Positions 1 through 15,327 of a stretch of 64,000 bases of DNA are shown here, one piece after another. Each line of letters opens with the position of its first letter. The stretch's first letter is position 1. Made by a program: the position numbers and the translations under genes. This DNA is from Spirosoma agri (GTDB lineage Bacteria; Bacteroidota; Bacteroidia; Cytophagales; Spirosomataceae). The stretch spans positions 248,001-312,000 of the forward strand of contig NZ_JAAGNZ010000003.1 in the NCBI RefSeq assembly GCF_010747415.1, given 5' to 3'. Under the pieces are notes generated by a model that made no database searches, was not told the DNA's origin, and saw only the letters and a list, made by a program, of their open reading frames with translations.

Positions 1-2129
1 GAATTGCCACCCGGTTTCTGCTCGCTGGCCGTAACCGGAAAAGGCGTAATGGCCGATCCGGTTCTGCCATGATCAGGCAGAATTTTCCAGGTGATGCCAT
101 TATTGTTTATCGCTTGGGCATACTGATCGGCAGAAATGGCCACACTTCGCTTGGTATCCCGAACGGGAGTTGATGTAGTAGAGAGGATTGAATCTGACGG
201 AATATACTGCACCACCGGCATTTTTTGCTGGTTAGGCTGTTGCCAATACGTGTAGCCAATATGCGTCTGACTCATCAGATGATTCCACTTGCCACTATTC
301 AGTTGATGGTATTGTCGTGTGATCAGCGAGTCGTTGGCATACAGTTCTTTTACCTGATCAGCGTACATATTCGTTTCTTTCCGTCCAGACAGGTAAGCAT
401 CTTTGTTCAGCGCGACATGGTAATACATGGCATTCAGATTCGCACAGGCTTTGATCGGATGCAATACCAACTGAAAATAAGCGTCTTTGTACGCAGCGGG
501 CAGTACGTTATTTATGTTCTCTGCTTTTTTTAGCAGGTCCGTATACTCGTCAACAACCATTTTCCACTCACCCGTGCGCAGGGTGTAGGTATTGGCGTCA
601 AGCAGCTCAGGCTTTCGTCTGGAATTGTATTTAGCGTATTTGGCGAGTAAAAAGGCAATTTCCTTCGCATACTGTTTGCCAAACTGGTTAGCCGCCCAGT
701 TCTCAGTATAGTGCTGAAGTTGATCAGCATCGATTTTTTCGGGATCCCAGGCATAGTCCAGGAAGAAAGAAATCGGAAATTCCATCGGCTTGATATCGCC
801 CACGTTGACAATCCAGATGTCCCGTACTTTATACTCCCAGGCCAGGTGCATCTGCTCCCAGATGCGAGGGAGTGGATTGGTGTTCAGCCATTTGTAATTA
901 CGAGGACCGCCGACATAGTCGAAATGATAATAGATGCCGTAGCCTCCTTTCCGTGGCTTTTCGTTAAGCCCTGGCAGTTTGCGGAGATTTCCCCAGTTAT
1001 CGTCAGACAGCAGCAGAGTCACGTCATCCGGCACTCGTATTCCCTGATCGTAATAATCCTGTACTTCTTTGTAAAGTGCCCACAGTTGCGGAGTTTCAGC
1101 CGCTGGTTTACCCGTTACGTCGCTGATAATGGTGCGCTGATCAGCAACAATTTGTTCAAGTAACGCGGTAGCCGTTTCTCTGGACATGGGCGCATCGCCG
1201 TCGCCCCGCATGCCCACGCTCACGATTTTCTCGTTGGTCGCTCTCCTGATGCCATCCCGCCAGAATTGTTGCAGCTTATTCTTATTTGTTTCATAATTCC
1301 AGGGGCCGCTGCCGTACCGTCGCCATTCGTCGTGCGCCCGCATCAGGGGTTCGTGGTGCGACGTGCCGATGACAATGCCGTATTTGTCGGCAGCTTTTAT
1401 GTTCAGGGAGTCATCCGCGTAAAAAGCGTTCCCCCACATGGCGGGCCAGATGTAGTTGCCTTTCAACCGGAGCACCAACTCAAAAAATTTCTCGTAGAAG
1501 TTATGATTGAAACCACCGAACTTTTCTTTGGTCCAGCCGGATAGCGCCGGTGCTTCGTCGTTGATAAACAGACCCCGGTATTTCACTTTCGGCGCATCGG
1601 CAATCCGAACATCGCTTTTGATGTAAATCTCGTTTTGCTTCGCGACAGGCACGTCAGCCCACCAGTACCAGGGCGAAACCCCGAACTGTTTCGACAAGTC
1701 GAATACGCCATAAGCGGCTCCCCGCCGGTCATTCCCCGCAACGATCAACGCCTGAGAAATACCCGGCGCCGGTTTATTGAGGGTTTGAATCAGCGAGGCT
1801 TCCCATTTTCCGTCGATGGCATTCGGGTCTAGCCGCTTCTGCGAAACCAGTTGTTTTAAAAAAGACGACTGCTGTATGGTCCCAATGGCAATGACGTTTT
1901 TTCGAACCTGACTGATAGCCGTAACGATGGGTATTTTTTTGCCGATTACCAGTTCAATATCCTGTTGCAACAGCATTGCTGCGGTCTTTACGAGTTCGGT
2001 TTCACTGGTATCTACGTAAATCACAGCCGACGTAATGGCAAAGGAAGACTTATCGGCAAGGATGCCTTGCGCCCAACCAGTGCCGGATAAGCAGAGCGTT
2101 AAAAAGACAGCAAGTAGGTTGGATTTCAT
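1..2129 (-). CDS. GH115 alpha-glucuronidase, C-terminus beyond window
   Basis: Reading from ATG at 2129, the frame stays open to the window edge, so about 709 N-terminal residues are visible and the C-terminal part is missing. A signal peptide (MKSNLLAVFLTLCLSGTGWA) precedes a mixed alpha/beta N-terminal domain. Near residues 185-240 come hallmark GH115 stretches such as YRGLFINDE, FELVLRLKGNYIWPAMWGN and, later, LLSDDNWGNLRKLP. GH115 enzymes release glucuronic or 4-O-methylglucuronic acid from xylan, including from internal xylose units, in the periplasm or at the surface. The gene is the last visible one of the minus-strand xylan operon and starts 55 bp after the GH10 stop, which fits debranching ahead of backbone cleavage. 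The family call is confident; the exact linkage preference is inferred. Confidence 0.9.
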   Translation of the reverse strand, partial: MKSNLLAVFLTLCLSGTGWAQGILADKSSFAITSAVIYVDTSETELVKTAAMLLQQDIELVIGKKIPIVTAISQVRKNVIAIGTIQQSSFLKQLVSQKRLDPNAIDGKWEASLIQTLNKPAPGISQALIVAGNDRRGAAYGVFDLSKQFGVSPWYWWADVPVAKQNEIYIKSDVRIADAPKVKYRGLFINDEAPALSGWTKEKFGGFNHNFYEKFFELVLRLKGNYIWPAMWGNAFYADDSLNIKAADKYGIVIGTSHHEPLMRAHDEWRRYGSGPWNYETNKNKLQQFWRDGIRRATNEKIVSVGMRGDGDAPMSRETATALLEQIVADQRTIISDVTGKPAAETPQLWALYKEVQDYYDQGIRVPDDVTLLLSDDNWGNLRKLPGLNEKPRKGGYGIYYHFDYVGGPRNYKWLNTNPLPRIWEQMHLAWEYKVRDIWIVNVGDIKPMEFPISFFLDYAWDPEKIDADQLQHYTENWAANQFGKQYAKEIAFLLAKYAKYNSRRKPELLDANTYTLRTGEWKMVVDEYTDLLKKAENINNVLPAAYKDAYFQLVLHPIKACANLNAMYYHVALNKDAYLSGRKETNMYADQVKELYANDSLITRQYHQLNSGKWNHLMSQTHIGYTYWQQPNQQKMPVVQYIPSDSILSTTSTPVRDTKRSVAISADQYAQAINNNGITWKILPDHGRTGSAITPFPVTASEQKPGGN

Positions 2130-2184
2130 TTTTCCGATTGACGTTGAGCCGCCAACTATTCCTTTACTCATTGGTGGAGGTTAC

Positions 2185-3246
2185 TTAAAACTTCACGACG
2201 CTTTCGTAGGCTTTTTTGGGCTTACCGTTCTGGTCGAACAACAGCGGATAGTCCTTGCGGCCCGGAACGGGGAAGTTATCCAGCCAGGAGTATTTGTCAC
2301 TCAAGTTCCAGAAGGTTACGCCGGTAATTTTATCACGGTGTTTACGAAATACGTCGAACAGCATGTTGTACTGAGCGGCCTGCTTGTTATCCATTTCCGG
2401 TGTAAACTCGCTTTTGTCCGTATCCCGGCGTTCCCGACGTTCGTGTTCTTTTGGATACACCGATACGTCGACTTCCGTAAACTGTATTTTCAGACCCAGG
2501 CTGGCAAATTTGGTAATGGACTCCTCCAACTCTTGTCTGGACGGTTCGAAAATAGACCAGTGCGCCTGCAACCCTACGCCGTTGATGGGCACCTTCTTTT
2601 CTTTCAACTTCTTCAACAGCTGATAGATACGTTCCCGCTTTGAGGCATTTTCCGTATTATAATCGTTGTAAAACAGCTGGGCAGACGGGTCGGCTTCGTG
2701 AGCATACTGAAACATCTTTTCGATGTAGTCTTCCCCAATGATTTCGTAGAATTTTGATTTGCGATACAGGCTGTTCCCCGTATCGGGTACCGCTTCGTTC
2801 ACCACGTCCCACGCGTAAACTTTCCCTTTGTACCGACCCACTACGTCGGTAATATGGCGTTTCATGCGAGCGAGCAACACGTCCCGACTCACGGTCTTAC
2901 CGGTCGAGTCAGTAAATAACCAGCGGGGTGTCTGGTTGTGCCAGCAAAGCGTATGCCCCCGCAACTTGATGCTATTCTGCTGCGCAAAATCGGCAATGGC
3001 ATCGGCATCTTTCCAGTTATAGCGATTCTCTTCCGGATGAATGGGGCCCATTTTCATCGCATTTTCGGGGGTCATGCTGTTGAACTGGGTCTTGATCAGG
3101 TCGGCATCGGAGCCAGGCTGCACCATCCGTGGGTTAACGGCCACGCCAATAGGAAAATAGTTTTTGTAGTAGTCTTTCAGTCCTTTTTCGGGTGCGATAA
3201 AGGCAACCGACAGGGCAATAAAGGCACAGATACTTATTTTACGCAT
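2185..3246 (-). CDS. GH10 endo-beta-1,4-xylanase
   Basis: A 353-residue single-domain GH10 protein. A short hydrophobic N-terminus (to about residue 18) looks like a signal peptide. Family motifs are intact: GHTLCWHNQTP at 97-107, the acid/base Glu151 in WDVVNEAV, the nucleophile Glu258 in QFTEVDVSVYP, and TFWNLSDKYSWL near 311-322. It hydrolyses internal beta-1,4 linkages of xylan. No carbohydrate-binding module is attached, unlike many surface endoxylanases, so it may act on oligomers in the periplasm. It lies between the CE1 esterase cluster and the GH115 gene in the same orientation. Confidence 0.95.
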   Translation of the reverse strand: MRKISICAFIALSVAFIAPEKGLKDYYKNYFPIGVAVNPRMVQPGSDADLIKTQFNSMTPENAMKMGPIHPEENRYNWKDADAIADFAQQNSIKLRGHTLCWHNQTPRWLFTDSTGKTVSRDVLLARMKRHITDVVGRYKGKVYAWDVVNEAVPDTGNSLYRKSKFYEIIGEDYIEKMFQYAHEADPSAQLFYNDYNTENASKRERIYQLLKKLKEKKVPINGVGLQAHWSIFEPSRQELEESITKFASLGLKIQFTEVDVSVYPKEHERRERRDTDKSEFTPEMDNKQAAQYNMLFDVFRKHRDKITGVTFWNLSDKYSWLDNFPVPGRKDYPLLFDQNGKPKKAYESVVKF

Positions 3247-3369
3247 GATCAGAAAGAGTTTAGTTTATTTAAGCGTCGAATGGGTAGTTAAAACAAAATG
3301 GTGGGTATCCACTACCTGTATTTGGCAACTGAAAAAGCAGCCGCCAGTGGCTTGTCTATCCAAGATAAA

Positions 3370-5310
<1,941 letters not shown>

Positions 5311-5343
5311 TTAGGTAAAGGTTTGGGTTACCGGGATTGTCTA

Positions 5344-5405
5344 TTTTCCGACGGGATAAACCGGCTTTTTGTGCGTACAAAAAGCCGGTTCATCCCGTCG
5401 GAAAA
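5344..5405. repeat. 29-bp-stem intergenic hairpin
   Basis: Arms 5344-5372 and 5377-5405 are complementary at 28 of 29 positions around a 4-nt loop. It lies 9 bp beyond the stop of the 372-residue esterase and upstream of the next esterase gene. There is a short T stretch in the arm but no long terminal T tract beyond the hairpin. It may slow exonucleases or cause partial termination inside the operon; this is inference from structure and position. Confidence 0.8.
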
Positions 5406-5414
5406 ATCGGTTTT

Positions 5415-6545
<1,131 letters not shown>

Positions 6546-6575
6546 TTAGGAGTGAAAATTATCTTAAAGCTTTTT

Positions 6576-6660
6576 TTGTCATTCCGACGCAGGAGGAATC
6601 TTCGGATGAGGCAGAGAATACCTCCGGCTAGAGAAGATCCTTCCTTCGTCGGAATGACAA
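6576..6660. repeat. TGTCATTCCGA-type imperfect palindrome
   Basis: Left arm 6576-6603 and right arm 6633-6660 pair at 25 of 28 positions. The right arm touches the stop codon of the downstream-numbered esterase gene with no gap. Outer ends read TTGTCATTCCGAC and GTCGGAATGACAA, the same outline as the larger palindrome at 8959-9075. Probably a copy of a dispersed intergenic palindromic repeat of the host. Confidence 0.75.
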
Positions 6661-8914
<2,254 letters not shown>

Positions 8915-8958
8915 AGTTCATTAAGGTTTAGGAGTAATTAAGTTATCAACTAGGTGTT

Positions 8959-9075
8959 TTTGTCATCCCGAGGAACGACCGGGCCGCCGATGCGGGGATC
9001 TTCGGAGAATACTAAAAAACGCATTTACCCGAAGATCCCCGCATCGGCGGCCCGGTCGTTCCTCGGGATGACAAA
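8959..9075. repeat. Perfect 47-bp palindrome, TGTCATCCCGA family
   Basis: Arms 8959-9005 and 9029-9075 are perfectly complementary over 47 bp with a 23-nt loop. The outer ends read TTTGTCATCCCGAGG. The element fills the gap between the GH29 stop and the next esterase gene. The stem is too long for an ordinary terminator and is not followed by a T tract. Related shorter or decayed copies lie at 6576-6660, 17634-17695 and 19443-19480. Confidence 0.9.
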
Positions 9076-9094
9076 CAGCCTACATCTACTGCTT

Positions 9095-11182
9095 TCACTG
9101 GGTAATAATGTCAACTTCAGCGTAGCCCGATGCCGAACCGTCCTGCGTATTTTTCAGAGCCCGTAATTTGATGTACCGGGCTTTGGCAGGCTCAAACGGT
9201 TTGGTTTGCCAGACCGGGCTATTTTTGATGTTTGAAAACTCACCTTCGCTGACCCGTTTCCAGGTTACGTTATCCGTCGACACTTCAAATTGATACTGCG
9301 TGATAATACTGGCCTCTTCCCACCAGTTTTGAGCCGGTAAATACCGGAACCCAACCAGATTTTCCTCTTTTCCTAAATCAATGATCAAGTCCGCGGGCAT
9401 CGCTTGGCTTTTGGGTTGATGCCATGACGTAGCCGGATTACCATCGATAACCTGATCCGCTGACTTGGCGTCCGTATTCACGATTTTCCAGTTCGTGCGG
9501 GCGATGTCGAATTTCTCTTCGCTGACGATGCTGCTCTGCTTCGTGAATGGGTTGTAAGCGATCGCCTTTATGTCCACTTTGCCAGCACTTGTTCTCACGG
9601 GAGCCGTATACTTGCTAGTCGTTGCGGTTGGCGCACGCCCGTCGAGGGTGTAGTACACTTCCGATTCGGTATCGCCGGGTTTGATGTGAATCTCCCCAGC
9701 CTGATTGCGGGTAATCAGCGGGGGCGTCAGAATCAGCGGGGCTTTGTAAACTTCCACATTTGAAATCAAGGGAGCGCCTTTGGCATCCAGAATCGTCAGC
9801 CGCAGTTGCGTGGCTTCGACGGTCGGGAACCGCAGAATACGTTTGTATCCAATGGTCGTTTCTTTGGCAATTTCTTTCCAGTTCCCGTCGACAAAAGCCT
9901 CCACGGTAAACGCTTTGACTCGCTGACCCAAGCGGATGGGTTCCTGCACTAGAAACCGATTGAAAGACGTAGACTTTTTAAAATCAAGCGTTACCGATGC
10001 GTTACGCACGGCGTCATCCGTAGCCCAGTAGCTTTCTTTATCGGCATCAATGGCTTTGCTGGCCTCGTAAGCCGAGCTTTTACCTCGTACCTGCGAGGCT
10101 GTAGCGCGGGCATTTTTGGCCAGATTCACGGCAAAGGCTTCTTTGGTCGCTTTGGCAAAGGCCTGTACCGCTTTTTCGTCTTTCTCGTGAATTAACCCAT
10201 TGGGCATGATCGGGAAATTGAGCAGCAGCGTCGCGTTTCGACCAATGGAATTGTAATAAATATCCATCAGTTGGGGCAACGTTTTTACTTTACGGTCTTC
10301 CCGCTCGTGATAAAACCATTCGGGCCGAATCGAGGTGTTTACTTCACCCGGCACCCAGGCATTACCATTCTTGACGCCGTAGCGCAGCATTTTCTCCGGC
10401 ACGTCGCCGGTGGCGTTCAATAAACTCCAGTTCGTTTCGCCCACATACCCGGCTTCGGTACCCACCCAGCGTAGGTCGGCCCGATCACCCCCGTCATTCC
10501 AGATCACAATCTTTGGCTGGAGTTTACGCACGAGTTTGTACGTATTGGGCCAGTCGTAATACGTCTTGGCGTCGATTTTGCGGGTTTCGTTGGCCCCGCC
10601 ATAATAGCCTGACCCACCATTGGCTCCATCGAACCAGACTTCGAAAATATCGCCGTAGTTGGTCAACAACTCCGTCAATTGATTACGGAAATAGGTGATA
10701 TATTCGGGCTTGCCATAATCGGCGTGGTTCCGGTCCCAGGGCGACAGGTATACGCCGAATTTCAGGCCATATTCTTTGCAGGCATCGGCCATTTCCCGCA
10801 CGATATCGGCTTTCCCATTCCGCCAGGGTATATTTTTTACAGAGTATTCAGTGTATTTCGAGGGCCATAGGCAGAAACCACTGTGGTGTTTGGCGGTAAA
10901 AATGATGCCTTTCATACCGGCTTCTTTACAGATACGAGCCCATTGCCGGCAATCCAGTTTGGTCGGATCAAACAGCTTGGGATCTTCGTTGCCCAAACCC
11001 CAGGCCATATCGGTATAGGTGTTTATCGAAAAGTGGATGAAAGCATAGTATTCCATTTTTTGCCAACGCAGTTGGTTTGCGCTGGGAAGCGGGCCAACGG
11101 GTTGCGGAGGGGTTGATTGAGAAAGTCCGGAAAGACCTGTCAGCAAAAGAAGCAGCAGATTGTAAAACGAGAATTTAGGCAT
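9095..11182 (-). CDS. GH29 alpha-L-fucosidase-like hydrolase with CBM32-type domain
   Basis: A 695-residue secreted protein; signal peptide to about residue 21. The GH29 barrel covers about 30-350, with FTAKHHSGFCLWPS at 95-108 and the nucleophile candidate Asp185 in EVWFDGANGG. A discoidin-like (F5/8 type C) segment follows around 350-480, then a chitobiase-C-terminal-like strand region (YYTLDGRAPTATT), and a second discoidin-like segment at the C-terminus. The family removes alpha-L-fucose or, in some members, alpha-L-galactose. In a xylan locus it could act on fucosylated or galactosylated side chains; that substrate is inferred. Confidence 0.85.
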   Translation of the reverse strand: MPKFSFYNLLLLLLTGLSGLSQSTPPQPVGPLPSANQLRWQKMEYYAFIHFSINTYTDMAWGLGNEDPKLFDPTKLDCRQWARICKEAGMKGIIFTAKHHSGFCLWPSKYTEYSVKNIPWRNGKADIVREMADACKEYGLKFGVYLSPWDRNHADYGKPEYITYFRNQLTELLTNYGDIFEVWFDGANGGSGYYGGANETRKIDAKTYYDWPNTYKLVRKLQPKIVIWNDGGDRADLRWVGTEAGYVGETNWSLLNATGDVPEKMLRYGVKNGNAWVPGEVNTSIRPEWFYHEREDRKVKTLPQLMDIYYNSIGRNATLLLNFPIMPNGLIHEKDEKAVQAFAKATKEAFAVNLAKNARATASQVRGKSSAYEASKAIDADKESYWATDDAVRNASVTLDFKKSTSFNRFLVQEPIRLGQRVKAFTVEAFVDGNWKEIAKETTIGYKRILRFPTVEATQLRLTILDAKGAPLISNVEVYKAPLILTPPLITRNQAGEIHIKPGDTESEVYYTLDGRAPTATTSKYTAPVRTSAGKVDIKAIAYNPFTKQSSIVSEEKFDIARTNWKIVNTDAKSADQVIDGNPATSWHQPKSQAMPADLIIDLGKEENLVGFRYLPAQNWWEEASIITQYQFEVSTDNVTWKRVSEGEFSNIKNSPVWQTKPFEPAKARYIKLRALKNTQDGSASGYAEVDIITQ

Positions 11183-11247
11183 CAGTTACAGAAATTAGAA
11201 ATCATCAGGTCAGTCCACGATGTACCCTGCCGGAGCAGATGGACAAC

Positions 11248-12204
11248 TCATTCGTTTTTAAGCCAGGTATTTTGCTTCATCCACGCAAACAGGGGCTCCA
11301 TCCAGCCGGGGTGTCGGAAAATGAATCCGTGGTCACCTTTGGGATAGATGTGCATTTCGACGGGCACCTTTTGGCGTCGTAAGGTTTCGAAATAGACGAT
11401 GCTGTTGTCAACATCAACTAGTTTATCATCGGCTGCGTGGGTCAGGTACGTTGGGGGCGTGTTGGCACGCACCTGTAGCTCATTGGAAAAAAGTTCGATG
11501 TCGGGCCGCAATGGAGATTTACCCAGTAGATTATCCCGCGAACCGCCATGCGCCAGGCTATCGCTCATACTGATGACTGGGTAAATCAGGATCTGAAAAT
11601 CAGGACGCAGATTCGTGTTACCGGCGTTATCGACGTATGCTTTTTCAAAATGAGTAGCTGCCGTCGAGGCCAGGTGTCCACCCGCCGAAAATCCCATAAT
11701 CCCTACTTTACCGGCGTCGATGCCCCATTTGGTGGCATTGTCGCGCACTAGCTTTAGGGCTTGCTGGGCATCCTGTAACGGCCCTATTTTCTTATCGACC
11801 ATGATGGCATCGCTTGGCAGGCGGTATTTCAGCACGAAGGCGGCTACACCTTTTTCAGCCAGCGCTTTGGCTATATTGATGCCCTCGCCCTGGTATACGA
11901 CTACGCCGTAGCCGCCACCGGGAACAATGATCACTGCCGCCCCGGACGCTTTGTCGGGGGCCGGTTTGAAATAGGCCAGCGTGGGTTTGGTAATGCCCTT
12001 CAACACGCCCGATTCGGCACCCGATTCCCGTATGTCCGACGCTTTTGCGTTGGGAACCACACCCGAATACAAAGGAATGATTTCCTGCGCGTTCGCAGTC
12101 AGCGAAACCATTAACCAACCAGACAACGCAGCCACGTTCACGTTCTTTCGGAATGTTGCCAGATGGGTATTGACCCCTTTAATTGATTGAAGCAAGTTCA
12201 TCAT
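11248..12204 (-). CDS. Secreted alpha/beta-hydrolase esterase (Abhydrolase_3/BD-FAE-like)
   Basis: The product is 318 residues with a long N-terminal region and a signal segment cleaved near TANAQ (40); the ATG at 12201 is an equal alternative start. The oxyanion motif PGGGYG is at 95-100, the nucleophile Ser173 in MGFSAGGH, Asp260 in HAADDKLV and His292 in GDHGF. This is the HSL/BD-FAE-type fold, distinct from the CE1 genes nearby, and in Bacteroidota xylan loci such proteins act as acetyl or feruloyl esterases. It lies between GH29 and the SASA esterase. Confidence 0.82.
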   Translation of the reverse strand: MMNLLQSIKGVNTHLATFRKNVNVAALSGWLMVSLTANAQEIIPLYSGVVPNAKASDIRESGAESGVLKGITKPTLAYFKPAPDKASGAAVIIVPGGGYGVVVYQGEGINIAKALAEKGVAAFVLKYRLPSDAIMVDKKIGPLQDAQQALKLVRDNATKWGIDAGKVGIMGFSAGGHLASTAATHFEKAYVDNAGNTNLRPDFQILIYPVISMSDSLAHGGSRDNLLGKSPLRPDIELFSNELQVRANTPPTYLTHAADDKLVDVDNSIVYFETLRRQKVPVEMHIYPKGDHGFIFRHPGWMEPLFAWMKQNTWLKNE

Positions 12205-12262
12205 CTCCTGTTGACTAAGTTTTTGTGGGCGATAGGCAGCTTACAAACAAAAGACCGGCGCA

Positions 12263-14745
<2,483 letters not shown>

Positions 14746-14775
14746 GGTAGACAATGCGTGACGGATTTTCTGCGG

Positions 14776-15309
14776 TTATTGGAGTGGGCCAATCAGTTCA
14801 ATAAACGTCCCATCGGGGTCCTGCACAAACACAAAATGATCTTTCGCATTCAGTGGCGTTGGCGTGCTGCCCAGAAACGGCACCTTTAGCTGGGTTAGCC
14901 GGTTAATGATGGGCTGCAAAGCTTTTACCTGAATAGTGATATACTGCACACCCGTATCATCCTGAATAACAGTTGACTTTGGATGAGCAGCTTTTTTGCC
15001 AAAGCTCATCAACTTCCAGTCGGTGGCGTTGGGGCTGTTTTCGAGCTTCAGAATGGTCACGTTGGTGGCTACTCCGTTTGTCAGACCGGAGCGTTTGCCA
15101 AAGTCTTCATTGATCGTAAAACTGCCCGTTTTGACCATACCGATGCCCTTCACGTAAAAATCCAGTGAGCGTTCGAGGTCAGCGACGACAACGCCAACGC
15201 TGATAACGTTGCTAGTAAAATTGGATTGGGCCCGCGCGTTCAGCATGCAACCAACCATTAATAGTGTTAGGCTGACACATTTATAGACAGCCATTATTTG
15301 CTTATTCAT
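14776..15309 (-). CDS. Secreted VOC (glyoxalase-fold) protein
   Basis: A 177-residue protein with a signal peptide (MNKQIMAVYK start, cleaved near NARAQ) and a vicinal-oxygen-chelate fold: VISVGVVVADLERSLDFYVKGIGM at the N-terminal beta-alpha-beta-beta-beta unit and FVFVQDPDGTFIELIGPLQ at the C-terminal one. Both units are recognisable, and the final Glu of FIEL is the usual metal ligand. VOC proteins are normally cytoplasmic; export and placement between two glycosidase genes is unusual. Its job in xylan use is unknown. Binding or transforming a phenolic product such as released ferulate is one idea only. Confidence 0.75.
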   Translation of the reverse strand: MNKQIMAVYKCVSLTLLMVGCMLNARAQSNFTSNVISVGVVVADLERSLDFYVKGIGMVKTGSFTINEDFGKRSGLTNGVATNVTILKLENSPNATDWKLMSFGKKAAHPKSTVIQDDTGVQYITIQVKALQPIINRLTQLKVPFLGSTPTPLNAKDHFVFVQDPDGTFIELIGPLQ

Positions 15310-15327
15310 GCCACGGGGATTTAGTCG

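Noticed and set aside
2035-2643. Large plus-strand frames opposite GH115, GH10 and the esterases
   Set aside because: They lie antisense to genes with strong family motifs and have no domain features of their own.
9029-9075. The 47-bp palindrome as a Rho-independent terminator
   Set aside because: Stem far too long and no T tract follows; the neighbouring genes appear to belong to one operon.
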